Part shown: in pieces, positions 20,699 through 30,528 of the stretch
Numbering within the stretch: the first letter of the stretch is position 1
Layout of the letters: each line of letters begins with the position of its first letter
From: a virus
IMG/VR virus record: IMGVR_UViG_3300046167_000014
Span: 1-37,841 of that record
Direction: 5' to 3' (one strand)
Length of the DNA: 37,841 nt
Notes under the pieces: model-generated
Told to the model about the DNA's origin: nothing
The model's database searches: none
Seen by the model: only the letters and a program-made list of their open reading frames with translations
Position numbers and translations under genes: made by a program

Positions 20699-23067
20699 TG
20701 GCACTCGTTAGTACATCCATTCCAAACCTAATCAATGGCGTATCTCAACAGCCGCCTTCAGTCCGTTTGGTGACACAATCCGAAGCCCAAGAGAATGGAC
20801 TGTCTAGCGTTTCCGAAGGTCTGAAGAAAAGACCGCCAACAGAACATAAAGATTTTTTCATAACAGGGCTGTCTGCACAAAAAGAAACAGACATGGCTAA
20901 CGCCTTTTTCCATCCTATTAGAAACTCAGATAACAGTCTTCATTTTCTAATGATTGAAAAAGATGGAACCATGACTATTACAGATAGTACAGGTACTGTT
21001 AAGAGTATTACTAACAATGGGTCTGGATATTTATCAGGCTTAACAAACCCTAGGCAACAGCTTACAGCGACTACGGTAGCTGATTACACCTTCCTAGTAA
21101 ATAAGACTAAGGTTGTTGCCAAGACAAGTACTAAGTCAACTGCACGTACCCCAGAGGCTCTCGTGTACGTAGCTAAGGCTGACTATAGTGTTACCTACAC
21201 TTTTAAGATTACCAAGGGTGGCACGGTGTACACTCGCCAAATTACTACAATGGCTTCTACACAAGATACTACTCCTAATGCAGCAAAAGCAGAAAAGTCT
21301 ATTCAGACTGATAGGATTGCTACAAACCTTAGGTTTGATAATGCTACTGACGCTACTTACTATGGTTCATCTGCACCAGCAATTGGTATAGCTGGTATTA
21401 GTTTTGCACAGTATGGCAACGTCATTCATATTATTGGTGCTACTGCCAGTGACCAGTTTGATGTTGAAGTTACAGATAGTAGAGGTGGTGAACACCTAAG
21501 AGCCTTCAAGGGTGAGACCCCAGACTTTAAGAAACTACCTACAGATGCTCCTATCGGATTTGTTATCCTAGTTTCAGGTGATAACCAGAAGGGTCAGGAT
21601 GACTACTATGTTAGATATCAGAAGAACGTAGCGAATGGCTTAGGTGTCTGGAAAGAAACTGTAGAGCCTAATATTGATATTGAACTAGATGCAGCAACTA
21701 TGCCGCATACGTTAATATATAATGGTACATCCTACACGTTTGGTGAGGCTGACTATGCTGATAGAGAAGTAGGTAATGACTTAACTAACCCCTTCCCTTC
21801 TTTTCTGGATAATACTATTAACGATGTGTTCTTTCACAGGAACAGGTTAGGGTTACTAGCAGATGAGAATGTTATCTTCAGTGAGGCTGGAGAATACTTT
21901 AATTTCTTTTCTAAGACTGTACTAACGCTTGTAGATAGCGCACCTATTGATGTAGCAGTCTCTAATAACCAAGTGTCTATTCTAAGACATGCTGTACCGT
22001 TCAACGAAACCCTCCTCCTCTTTTCAGACTATTCCCAGTTTAAGCTATCTGCTGTGCAGGTACTTACACCAGAGACAGTTTCCATTGATGTGACTACACG
22101 CTTTGAAACTAGTCTTGAAGCTAAGCCTGTTGGTGCTGGTAAGTATGTATACTTCCCTACCTCTAAGGGTTCCTTCTCTGGTATTAGAGAGTACTTTGTA
22201 GATGCAGAGACTGAGACTAACGATGCTAATGAGATTACTGCACACGTTCCAGAGTACCTACAGGGTACGGCTATTGGAATGGCAGCAGCATCTAACGAGG
22301 ATATGCTATTAGTACTAACAGACGAAGACCGTACAGTTATCTACCCCTATAAGTTCTTTTGGTCAGGCAGAGAGAAGCTTCAATCTGCTTGGTCTAAGTG
22401 GAAATTTAGTGGTGAGGTACTAGGTGTAGAGTTTGATAAAGCTGATATTTTCCTAGTTATTCAGTATGGTTCTAAAGTTGCCCTAGAGAGAATAAACTTA
22501 TCTTTGGACGATGCTTTAGATGATGCAGCATTTCCTATTCTATTAGACAGGCGAGTACGCCTAACAGCTACTGATACAATTCCTTATACTGCTAGTAATA
22601 CTACCTATGTTACAGATGCAGGTTCTATTGTAACGGCTGCTGCTGCTCTTACCTATCAGGGTAATGGTGGCGTAGTATATGCAGGAGTTCCCTATACTTT
22701 TCTTTATGAGTTCTCAGAACAACTGATGAAAAGCAACAACAACTCTATAACAACAGGACGCTTACAGATTAAGTCTATGGCTGTAGTTTATTCAGACACA
22801 GGGTTCTTTGAGATAACAGTAGTTCCTCATAAGACATTACCTGTAGCTGTACGTAAGTCATACACTCGTGCCTTTACAGGTAGGGTAGTTGGTGCTGGTA
22901 CAAACATTATCGGTACAGTACCCCTAGACTCAGGAAGTTACAGCTTTGGTGTTCAAGCCAATGCTAGGAACGCTCAGATAAAAATCACAAGCGACAGCTT
23001 CCTACCATGTGAGTTCCAGAGTGCAGAACTAGAATCTGAGTTTGTCTTGAGATCAAGAAGGATGTAA
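20698..23067 (+). CDS. Tail tubular protein B / nozzle (T7 gp12-like)
   Basis: 789 residues (T7 gp12 794), intact. The start STSIPNLINGVSQQPPSVRL is the family hallmark (T7: IKNLKQGISQQPDILRY), followed by SVSEGLKKRPPTEH, FHRNRLGLLADENVIFSEAG and a C-terminal immunoglobulin-like part. It builds the tail nozzle through which DNA leaves the virion and to which fibres attach. Coupled to gp11 at the start; two bases separate it from the next gene. Confidence 0.93.
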   Translation: MALVSTSIPNLINGVSQQPPSVRLVTQSEAQENGLSSVSEGLKKRPPTEHKDFFITGLSAQKETDMANAFFHPIRNSDNSLHFLMIEKDGTMTITDSTGTVKSITNNGSGYLSGLTNPRQQLTATTVADYTFLVNKTKVVAKTSTKSTARTPEALVYVAKADYSVTYTFKITKGGTVYTRQITTMASTQDTTPNAAKAEKSIQTDRIATNLRFDNATDATYYGSSAPAIGIAGISFAQYGNVIHIIGATASDQFDVEVTDSRGGEHLRAFKGETPDFKKLPTDAPIGFVILVSGDNQKGQDDYYVRYQKNVANGLGVWKETVEPNIDIELDAATMPHTLIYNGTSYTFGEADYADREVGNDLTNPFPSFLDNTINDVFFHRNRLGLLADENVIFSEAGEYFNFFSKTVLTLVDSAPIDVAVSNNQVSILRHAVPFNETLLLFSDYSQFKLSAVQVLTPETVSIDVTTRFETSLEAKPVGAGKYVYFPTSKGSFSGIREYFVDAETETNDANEITAHVPEYLQGTAIGMAAASNEDMLLVLTDEDRTVIYPYKFFWSGREKLQSAWSKWKFSGEVLGVEFDKADIFLVIQYGSKVALERINLSLDDALDDAAFPILLDRRVRLTATDTIPYTASNTTYVTDAGSIVTAAAALTYQGNGGVVYAGVPYTFLYEFSEQLMKSNNNSITTGRLQIKSMAVVYSDTGFFEITVVPHKTLPVAVRKSYTRAFTGRVVGAGTNIIGTVPLDSGSYSFGVQANARNAQIKITSDSFLPCEFQSAELESEFVLRSRRM

Positions 23068-23068
23068 C

Positions 23069-23524
23069 ATGAAAGGTCACTACAGACCCTACAAAGAAGA
23101 AGACATAGTTATACTAGCCCCTAAGATGTGTGAGGCTGACGCAACAGAGATTATGTTGTCTGATGGCCTAGAACCCTTAGAAGCCCTACAGAGGGCTTGT
23201 AGGGAGTCTCACGAGGCTAATACTATTGTTGCTCCTAGTGGAGAACTACTAGGGATGTTTGGTCTTAGTTTCATGGATGAGTTCATGGGTAGTCCTTGGA
23301 TGCTTACTACAGGTAAGCTGGACAAGTATTATATTCAGTTCTTACGAGGTAGTCGTGACTGGGTAGTTGAAGCTAACAATAAGAGAAATATACTCGTAAA
23401 CTATGTTCACGTAGAGAACCAACTAGCTATTAACTGGTTAAAGTTTCTAGGCTTTAGTTTTCTACGTGAGCTAGAATACGGAGTAGGTAAAGCTCCCTTT
23501 TATGAATTTGTGAGGATTAAATAA
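23069..23524 (+). CDS. Internal virion protein / GNAT-like (T7 gp13-like)
   Basis: 151 residues (T7 gp13 138). The layout RPYKEEDIVILAPKMCEADA, then a helix, GELLGMFGLSFMDEFMGSPW, WMLTT and HVENQLAINWLKFLGFSFLR is the DUF2833 pattern that contains T7 gp13 and has an acetyltransferase-like fold. Gp13 is needed for proper internal core assembly. The position between gp12 and gp14 counterparts is as in T7. The stop overlaps the next ATG. Confidence 0.8.
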   Translation: MKGHYRPYKEEDIVILAPKMCEADATEIMLSDGLEPLEALQRACRESHEANTIVAPSGELLGMFGLSFMDEFMGSPWMLTTGKLDKYYIQFLRGSRDWVVEANNKRNILVNYVHVENQLAINWLKFLGFSFLRELEYGVGKAPFYEFVRIK

Positions 23525-24081
23525 TGTGTGGCCCAGCAGCAGCTTCCGCAGCGTTAAGCATGGCGGGTTCCGTAATGGAATACAACGAGGCTAACGAGAA
23601 CTATGTAGCAGCGGTAGACGCTAATAATAGATCACGTGTTAGTGCTATTAGATCAAGAGACTTACAGATAAGTCAGACACAGTTAAGAAATGAACAAGAA
23701 CAGAATAAACTAGCTGATGAAAAGTTCGATAACTTAATCAAGGGTATTGAGAACGCTGAGTCATTCAAGACAGCAGCAGGTGAAGATAACATTGTTGGAC
23801 GGTCTATTCACATGGCTCTATCTGATAGAGTGGCAGACCGCTTACGCAATGCTTCAAAGATTTCTACTCAGGCCAGTTATGTAAACCAACAGGCTAACGT
23901 AGATGCTTTGGGTATCCAAGCACAGCTTGAGGGACGCTTAGCAAGTATTGTAGACCCAGCTAAACCAAACCTAGGAACCTATATGATCAAGGGTGCTGCT
24001 GGTGCTATGGGTAACTACGCATCTATAGGTGGTGGTACTACATGGTCAGACTTAGGTACAGCAACTATGGGTACAGGTTAA
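23524..24081 (+). CDS. Internal virion protein (T7 gp14-like)
   Basis: 185 residues (T7 gp14 196). It starts MCGPAAASAALSMAGSVMEY, like T7's MCWAAAIPIAISGAQAIS, with an early hydrophobic segment, then a long Gln/Asn/Glu-rich helix (LRNEQEQNKLADEKFDN) and VNQQANVDALGIQAQLEGRL. Gp14 is ejected first and forms an outer-membrane pore for DNA entry. Order 13-14-15-16 is kept. Confidence 0.82.
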   Translation: MCGPAAASAALSMAGSVMEYNEANENYVAAVDANNRSRVSAIRSRDLQISQTQLRNEQEQNKLADEKFDNLIKGIENAESFKTAAGEDNIVGRSIHMALSDRVADRLRNASKISTQASYVNQQANVDALGIQAQLEGRLASIVDPAKPNLGTYMIKGAAGAMGNYASIGGGTTWSDLGTATMGTG

Positions 24082-24093
24082 CAGGAGATACAA

Positions 24094-25107
24094 ATGGCAA
24101 AACCGTCTAAAAGAAGTCAGGTAGCAGGGATGCAGACGATTACGTCTAATCAACCTGTAGCCAGACCTGTAGATACCTTTGTATCTTATCGTCCACCAGC
24201 AAAGAAAGAAGGGGCATCAGCACTGCTAGATGCTCTCTCTACTATTAGCCCTGCCCTTGGTAAGATGGCAGAGTCTAACCGTAAGGCTAAAGCAGCCCAA
24301 GAAGCTACAGTTATTGATAGACAGTTTCTATCAGACCCTGATGGGTTTGTGGCTGACTTTACATCAGGTAAATATCAAGACTTCATGGCTCCCTCACAGG
24401 TACTTGCTGGTGAGCATATGGGTAAACGCTTGGCTCGACAGTATGGTGCTGCACTAAAACAGGGGTATGCTACATCAGGTCTTGGTGACAGTGATGATGC
24501 TACAGCCTTCAATACTTGGGAAGAAGCACAACGAGCTAGGTTTGTTATTGACAACAAGGATATGTTTGGTCAGGCTGGAGTAGTCAAAGGCTTCTCTGAT
24601 ATGTTTCGTACATATACATCGAACATAGACTCAGCCCACCAAGCTGCTGCTGTTAAGAACTTAGTAGACAATCAAACTAGTAATTTTAAAGTAGACATCT
24701 CATCTAAGCTTGACGCATTTATAGCAGGTAATATAGATGCACAGGGGTTTGCCTCTCATATTAAAATGAGCCAGAATGATAGTAAGCTAGGATATAACTT
24801 TAGTAATAAAACAGCTAACACTGTTACCCTAGACACTATTATTGCGTATGCTACAGAAGACCCTGATCTAGATTATACTGAACGTAACTCTGTACTAAAC
24901 CTAGCCTTTGGTATTGAAACCACTAAGGGTAGTTTCTTGGGTAATACTCAGGAAGGTCAGATGGCTATTGGTAAGGCTAGGGCTTCTATTGAGGCTAAGA
25001 GATTAAAGGAACAGGATCAAGAGTATAAACTATATACTCAGACAAAAACACTAGTAACAGATAGCGTACAGAATATTATCCAACAGAAAGCTACAAGAGA
25101 ACGCTGA
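24094..25107 (+). CDS. Internal virion protein (T7 gp15-like), N-terminal part
   Basis: 337 residues, mostly helical. The start MAKPSKRSQVAGMQTI leads into LGKMAESNRKAKAAQEATVI, the type of N-terminus seen in gp15-like core proteins of marine podoviruses. Assigned mainly by position between the gp14 and gp16 counterparts. The frame ends at 25105-25107; homology-like helix continues in the +1 frame (KLQENADAKLEDILTT, to 25138) and then in a further frame (next entry), so two extra bases near 25088 and 25133 are likely. T7 gp15 has 747 residues; the repaired gene would have about 530. Confidence 0.65.
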   Translation: MAKPSKRSQVAGMQTITSNQPVARPVDTFVSYRPPAKKEGASALLDALSTISPALGKMAESNRKAKAAQEATVIDRQFLSDPDGFVADFTSGKYQDFMAPSQVLAGEHMGKRLARQYGAALKQGYATSGLGDSDDATAFNTWEEAQRARFVIDNKDMFGQAGVVKGFSDMFRTYTSNIDSAHQAAAVKNLVDNQTSNFKVDISSKLDAFIAGNIDAQGFASHIKMSQNDSKLGYNFSNKTANTVTLDTIIAYATEDPDLDYTERNSVLNLAFGIETTKGSFLGNTQEGQMAIGKARASIEAKRLKEQDQEYKLYTQTKTLVTDSVQNIIQQKATRER

Positions 25108-25118
25108 TGCAAAACTAG

Positions 25119-25718
25119 AGGATATACTTACTACCTAAGCAATTAGAAGAAGCTAGAGTTTACTTTCCAGAGCTAATCTCATATCACAGTAAAAATCAAG
25201 CCTTCTTTCAGGGTAAAGCAGAAGAAGTAGACAGCCAAGACACTATAGCCATGAGAATAGAACTAGCTAAGGCTACAACAACTGCACAGGCTCGTGACAT
25301 TATTACTGGCTGGCAAGTATCAGGTAGGTTGAAGAATAACCCTACAGTGTTTAATACTCTGTGGCAGCAAGCTGACAAGATCAAAGAGATTAAAGACCCT
25401 GCTCTTAAGGACTTTACAACAGATAAGTACTATAGCACTTACTTTAGACAGTTAGGTGGGGTAGACCCATCTACAGGATTTAATCCATTCCCTGTTGCTG
25501 ATCCTAGAAACCAAGTACTAACAGATTTCTTTGAGGCTTTTGTAGATTTGTACTACACAGATGAGTATCAAGGATTAAATAATCCACAAAAGCGTGATGC
25601 AGTAAAACAACTCTTCCTTATCTCTAAACAAGAAATTATAGACGCTGCCCCTGAACAACCGTGCTGTACCAGACCTCAGGTGACTAACATAACTAATATA
25701 GGAGTCTTAAATGGCTGA
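25119..25718 (+). CDS. Internal virion protein (T7 gp15-like), C-terminal part
   Basis: The frame is open from 25119 and reads LLPKQLEEARVYFPELISYH and on through TTAQARDIITGWQVSGRL and FNPFPVADPRN to KQLFLISKQEIIDAA; the first ATG is 25251. Near 25656 another +1 shift would give NRAVPDLR and a stop at 25681-25683, leaving a normal gap with AGGAG before the gp16-like gene. As read, the frame ends at 25718 and overlaps that gene. No start codon with a ribosome binding site is visible, which supports a broken rather than a separate gene. Confidence 0.6.
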   Translation, partial: RIYLLPKQLEEARVYFPELISYHSKNQAFFQGKAEEVDSQDTIAMRIELAKATTTAQARDIITGWQVSGRLKNNPTVFNTLWQQADKIKEIKDPALKDFTTDKYYSTYFRQLGGVDPSTGFNPFPVADPRNQVLTDFFEAFVDLYYTDEYQGLNNPQKRDAVKQLFLISKQEIIDAAPEQPCCTRPQVTNITNIGVLNG

Positions 25719-28700
25719 ACCTGATATTCCAGTATCTGCGGATGCTGTGCCTACCCAGCCTGTCCCTACATCTGCGGATGAACCACAAAGCGATGGGATG
25801 CTAAAAGATACTCTTGAGGGTGTGGCAACAGGAGCAACTAAAGGTGTTAACGAGTTAGTCAAAACAGCAGACACACTTACGTTTGGTGGTGTGAATGAAG
25901 TGGGTGACTGGCTCAACGAAAACGTAGCTGACTTAGGTACACTAGGGGTAAACGAGAGTGGAGAACTAGTATACTACAGAGCAGCACAGGCTATCAAAGA
26001 AGCTAAGGAAGCAGGACTTGAAAGAGGTGATGCAGCCTTTAATGACTTTGTTAAGGAACGAGTTACCACTACTAAGCTAACTGATGGTTTACAAACTATC
26101 TCTGGTAACATAGCTTCATCCCTAACGCAGTTTGCTGCTGGGTGGATACCAGCTAATAGAATGATGAAGCTGCTACCAACCCCTACAACTACAGCAGGTA
26201 AAGTTTCTAAACTAGCTGGTGAGGGTGCAGTAGCTGAAGTCATTGCTTTTGATAAGTATGAAGACCGTTTGTCTAATATTATCGAAGACTACCCAGCACT
26301 AGAAAATCCTGTAACAGCTTTCCTTGCTGCTGATCCAGATGATCCGGCAGCACTAGCAGTTCTAAAGCAAGCTACTGAAGGTGTAATGACAGAAGCGTTG
26401 TTCCTACCCTTTGTAGCTGGACTCAAAGCACTACGAGCTAATCGTAATAACTTTGAAGAAACAGATAGACTAGTACAGGAAGCAGGGGAAGAAGCAACTG
26501 CTTTAGCCCCACAGTTAGGTAACGAAGTTGAGCAATCCCTTAAGTCTTGGGAAGAGGCTAACTCTGTCATTGCTACTAAGTATGATGAAGCAGCCCCGCT
26601 AACAGGAGCAGCACGTACTCAAACACGTAAGGAAGGTAGGGATGAGGCTGTAGCAGCACTAGATGACGCACAGCTAGAAGACCTACAGGCCAAGGGTGGA
26701 GGCATACAACTTACCAACGAAGCTATGCAGCAAGCTGCTCGTAGGGATATTGGTAAGTACCTATCACCCTATAGTGACAATGTTACTTTAGGTGTAGCTA
26801 ACTGGATTGAACGCTTTGGTGGTGACGTAGTTCGCGCACGGCGCACTCTAGTACGTGCTACAGAGATGGTTAACGTAGCTGATGTAGAGTTTTCTAAAGT
26901 AGCTACTAAGTTCCAAACAGGAGAAGCTACGGAAGAAGAATTAAAAACAGCATTTAAGAATGTTGTAGGTATTGTTAACGTGGCTCGTGGTGGTTTCTCT
27001 GAAGCTGGACGTATGCTAGAGTTCTCTAAAGTTGTAGATGGATGGAACGTAAATACTCTTAACACTGCTATTGAAGCTGGTACAGCTTTGCAGGGTAATC
27101 TTAAAGGTAGACAAAAGTTCATGGCTAACATGGCTAAGTATGCCTTTGATATCCAGAAGGGTGGAGCCAAGAGCGTTGCTATTGTGAATGAGTTATTTAT
27201 TAACTCTATCCTATCAGGTCTAAAGACACATCTAGTAAACATTGGTTCTAACACATTTACTATGGCTACTATGCCACTAGAAAAACTAGCTGGTGCAACC
27301 ATGCGCCTTGATAAAAAAGAAGCTATGAAGGCTTTGTATATGTATCAGGGCATGAGTTTAAATGCGTGGCAAGCTGTTAAGGGTGGCTTTCAAGCTCTTA
27401 AAAAAGGACAGACACAGTTAGACATAGATCGTTCTATTCTTGAAGAAGGTCTACAAGAGGGTGCAATCCCAAACTGGGCATTAGGTTCAGTTATACGATT
27501 ACCTACTCGTGCCTTGGCAGCAGAAGATGAGTTCTTTAAACAGCTTAACTTCCGTGCCTTTGCGTATGCCGAAGCTATGGCTGATGGTAAAGCCTTAGGT
27601 AAGCGTGGTGCTGATCTATCTGACTATGTAGACCAAGAACTAAACAAAGCTGTAGAAGCACAACTTAAAGCATCTATAGCTAAAGCTACTACTAGTGAGA
27701 ATGTAGTAGCAGACAGTGCTATTGAGTATGCACGTACTGCTACGTTTACCCAAGGCTTAGGTGGTAAGAGTATTAACGAGAGATTGTCTCAGGGTGTAAG
27801 TAAGGCTGTAACAGACTTTCCTATCCTAAGGCAAATCAATCCGTTTATCCGTACCCCACTAAACATTGCCTCATACACACTACAGAGAAGCCCCTTAGCT
27901 CCGCTGTCTGGTAGATGGCGTAGGGATATGATGCAGGGTGGACAGGCTCAGAGTGAAGCTATTGCTCGTGCGTCTGTAGGCTCTGGCCTTGCTTTCTACT
28001 TCTATGGACTAGCAGAGCAGGGTGCTATTACAGGTACTGGTTCTGGCCTTAGTGTAGATCAAATCAAAGCTATGGAAGATATGTATGGCTATAGACGTAA
28101 TGCTGTTTATGATGGTGAAGAATACCTAGAGGTATCCAGACTATCACCAGCTAGTGATCTTATGACTATCATGGCTTCTATCTATGAGTTAAATAAGTAT
28201 GGTGCTAGTAAAGAAGCAGATGAATTAGCCATAGCTACTACTATGGTTCTGTCTGAGTTCGCTAGAGATAAAACCTTTATGCAGGGCTTAGGTGATTTTA
28301 TGAACGCCATAGAAGACCCAGAGCGTTATGGAACATCCTATGCAGGTAGCCGTATTGCAGCCTTAGTACCGTTCTCTGGTTTCTTAAAATCAATGAATGG
28401 TGATCCTAGACTAAGAAAAATCTATGAATTAAGTGAAGCATACAAGAAGACAATTCCTGGATTATCCAAAGACTTAGACCCTGTTCGTAACATCTTAGGT
28501 GAGCAGAAGCTAGTCCCAGAGTTCTGGGGAGTAGACTTTGCATCTCCTGTTGGTCATACTACAGAGAAGAATGATCCTATAGCACTAGCATTTAAACAAG
28601 CTGCTGATGCTGGAACACCCTTCAACATCCCTATGCCTTCTAAAAACAAAGCTGGTATAGACCTGACTGACAGGGCTTTTAGTAATGACTTTCAGGATAA

Positions 28701-29190
28701 ACCTCTGAACCCTAAGCGTGTACGTCAGACAGCCTACGATATGTGGCTAGAGTTTTCTGGTAAAGTTCCACTAGACTTTACTGGTAAGGGTGACATGAAA
28801 ACACTCAGAGAAGCCTTAACTACTGTTGTATCAGACCCACGGTTTGAGGGACAGGCTACAGGTAACTTCCGTATTGGAGATAAAGTATACACTGGTTCTC
28901 GTGCTGACTACATTAACCAGACAATTACAGCTTATCGTAATATTGCTTGGGATGTGCTAGTAGGTAAAGACCCATACGAAGCTAATGCTTCTAGTGGTAT
29001 CTTTGACTCTAAGGGTTTCCTAGTAGATGTTAAGGGTGCTTTTAACCCTCGACTTGCTACTGCTTTCTGGACTAATAATAAAGTTGCAGGAGAAGCTGCA
29101 AAGACTAAAGAAGGTCAAGAGTGGATGAAGGGTAATCAGTCAGCCATTGAGGATAGAATTAAGGGGATATTTTCCCAAGGGAGTAATTAA
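25711..29190 (+). CDS. Large internal virion protein (T7 gp16-like)
   Basis: 1159 residues (T7 gp16 1318), an intact frame over 3.5 kb. Long helical regions include a hydrophobic, conserved-looking middle (SGLKTHLVNIGSNTFTMATM, IRTPLNIASYTLQRSPLAPL) typical of the membrane-active internal core proteins of marine podoviruses. With gp14 and gp15 it forms the ejected channel that brings DNA across the envelope. I do not see the N-terminal lytic transglycosylase found in T7 gp16; the N-terminus is instead Pro/Asp-rich. AGGAG precedes the ATG. Confidence 0.75.
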   Translation: MAEPDIPVSADAVPTQPVPTSADEPQSDGMLKDTLEGVATGATKGVNELVKTADTLTFGGVNEVGDWLNENVADLGTLGVNESGELVYYRAAQAIKEAKEAGLERGDAAFNDFVKERVTTTKLTDGLQTISGNIASSLTQFAAGWIPANRMMKLLPTPTTTAGKVSKLAGEGAVAEVIAFDKYEDRLSNIIEDYPALENPVTAFLAADPDDPAALAVLKQATEGVMTEALFLPFVAGLKALRANRNNFEETDRLVQEAGEEATALAPQLGNEVEQSLKSWEEANSVIATKYDEAAPLTGAARTQTRKEGRDEAVAALDDAQLEDLQAKGGGIQLTNEAMQQAARRDIGKYLSPYSDNVTLGVANWIERFGGDVVRARRTLVRATEMVNVADVEFSKVATKFQTGEATEEELKTAFKNVVGIVNVARGGFSEAGRMLEFSKVVDGWNVNTLNTAIEAGTALQGNLKGRQKFMANMAKYAFDIQKGGAKSVAIVNELFINSILSGLKTHLVNIGSNTFTMATMPLEKLAGATMRLDKKEAMKALYMYQGMSLNAWQAVKGGFQALKKGQTQLDIDRSILEEGLQEGAIPNWALGSVIRLPTRALAAEDEFFKQLNFRAFAYAEAMADGKALGKRGADLSDYVDQELNKAVEAQLKASIAKATTSENVVADSAIEYARTATFTQGLGGKSINERLSQGVSKAVTDFPILRQINPFIRTPLNIASYTLQRSPLAPLSGRWRRDMMQGGQAQSEAIARASVGSGLAFYFYGLAEQGAITGTGSGLSVDQIKAMEDMYGYRRNAVYDGEEYLEVSRLSPASDLMTIMASIYELNKYGASKEADELAIATTMVLSEFARDKTFMQGLGDFMNAIEDPERYGTSYAGSRIAALVPFSGFLKSMNGDPRLRKIYELSEAYKKTIPGLSKDLDPVRNILGEQKLVPEFWGVDFASPVGHTTEKNDPIALAFKQAADAGTPFNIPMPSKNKAGIDLTDRAFSNDFQDKPLNPKRVRQTAYDMWLEFSGKVPLDFTGKGDMKTLREALTTVVSDPRFEGQATGNFRIGDKVYTGSRADYINQTITAYRNIAWDVLVGKDPYEANASSGIFDSKGFLVDVKGAFNPRLATAFWTNNKVAGEAAKTKEGQEWMKGNQSAIEDRIKGIFSQGSN

Positions 29191-30519
29191 ATGAGTAACT
29201 CTGTACAACTGTACACAAACATTGCGGCACCGCAAAGCAGTTTTTCATTTCCATTCTCCTATCTAGAAGCGGTAGATATTACTGCCTACGTAGATGGGGT
29301 AGTGGTATTTCAGAACAACGCTTCTACAGGTACAGCAGTAGGGGGCAACACTTATGTTGTTGCCTTCTCTGCACCTGACTCGACTACACTTACGTTCTCT
29401 CCTGCTGTCGTAGCAGGGAGTGATGTGCGTATTCAACGTAACACAGACTTGGTTACTAAGGCTGTAGACTTTGCAGATGGTGCAGTGCTAACTGAACTAG
29501 CTCTGGATACAGCTATTGATCAGGTGTTCTTTGGTTCTCAGGAAGCTATTGATAAAGCCAATGACTCTGTTACTGTAGATACAGATGACAAGTGGAACGC
29601 ACAAAACAAAACCATTAAGAATGTAGCTAACCCTGTTGATCCTCAGGATGTAGCTACTAAAGACTACCTTGAGAATACTTGGTTATCACCTACAGATAAA
29701 ACTAACTTAACCACTGTATCTAATATTTCTAGTGATGTAACAACTACTGCTGGTATTGCTAGTGATATTACGGCAGTAGCTTCTGATGCTACAGACATTG
29801 GAGTAGTCTCTACTAATATAGCAAGTGTTAATACTAACGCTGGTAGTATAGCGTCTATTAACACCAACGCCGCTAACATTGCAGACATCCAGAACGCATC
29901 AGCTAATGCTACAACAGCTACAACTAAGGCTAGTGAAGCTAGTGGGTTTGCTGATGAAGCTGAAGCATGGGCAATAAAAATAGATGGTGAAGCTGTAGCT
30001 AGTGAAGGTTATTCTTCTAAGGCTTGGGCTGTAGGAGGTACTGGCGTTACCGATACTGCTGGTGCTGGCCCTGCTAAAGATTGGGCAACAGAAACCACTG
30101 GTCAAGTAGATGGTACAGAGTATTCTGCGAAGGAGTATGCTGTTGGCGCACAAGCTAGTAACACTTCTGGCTCTGCTAAACAATGGTCATTGGGTGGCGG
30201 CACAGGTTTTGACCGTGACACGGCTGTTACTGGCTCCGGTCTCACTGCTGAATATTCGGCAAGGTACTGGGCAAACCAAGCAGCTAACTCTGCTCAAGAT
30301 TTTGTGGATGTTTACTACGGTTCGTTCACTTCAGACACGGCTGCTGAAGATTACCAGATAAATGATAATCAAGGCTCTGTGAATGTTGGTGATCTATACT
30401 TCAACAGCTCAGACAATGTGATGCGAGTGCGATCATTTTCTGGGTGGAATGACGTAGCAGCAGACACAACAAACTTTGCTACAAACGGTTTCGCAATCGC
30501 AATGGCAATCGCCCTTTAG
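29191..30519 (+). CDS. Tail fibre, T7 gp17-type N-terminus with repeat body
   Basis: 442 residues. The first 150 match the T7 fibre attachment domain pattern (FSFPFSYLEAVDITAYVDGV, VRIQRNTDL, LTELALDTAIDQVFF), which binds the tail. Residues about 170-235 are a repetitive Ile/Val-Asn/Ala stretch (NIASVNTNAGSIASINTNAA) likely to form a coiled or beta-helical shaft. From about 250, motifs of the form SxKxWA recur (SSKAWAVGG, PAKDWATE, SAKEYAVGA, SAKQWSLGG, SARYWANQA). It is the anchor for the appendage genes that follow. Confidence 0.82.
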   Translation: MSNSVQLYTNIAAPQSSFSFPFSYLEAVDITAYVDGVVVFQNNASTGTAVGGNTYVVAFSAPDSTTLTFSPAVVAGSDVRIQRNTDLVTKAVDFADGAVLTELALDTAIDQVFFGSQEAIDKANDSVTVDTDDKWNAQNKTIKNVANPVDPQDVATKDYLENTWLSPTDKTNLTTVSNISSDVTTTAGIASDITAVASDATDIGVVSTNIASVNTNAGSIASINTNAANIADIQNASANATTATTKASEASGFADEAEAWAIKIDGEAVASEGYSSKAWAVGGTGVTDTAGAGPAKDWATETTGQVDGTEYSAKEYAVGAQASNTSGSAKQWSLGGGTGFDRDTAVTGSGLTAEYSARYWANQAANSAQDFVDVYYGSFTSDTAAEDYQINDNQGSVNVGDLYFNSSDNVMRVRSFSGWNDVAADTTNFATNGFAIAMAIAL

Positions 30520-30528
30520 GAGTTACAA

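Noticed and set aside
26769-27302. 177-codon minus-strand frame within the gp16-like gene
   Set aside because: Shadow of an intact conserved gene; no ribosome binding site and a low-complexity product.
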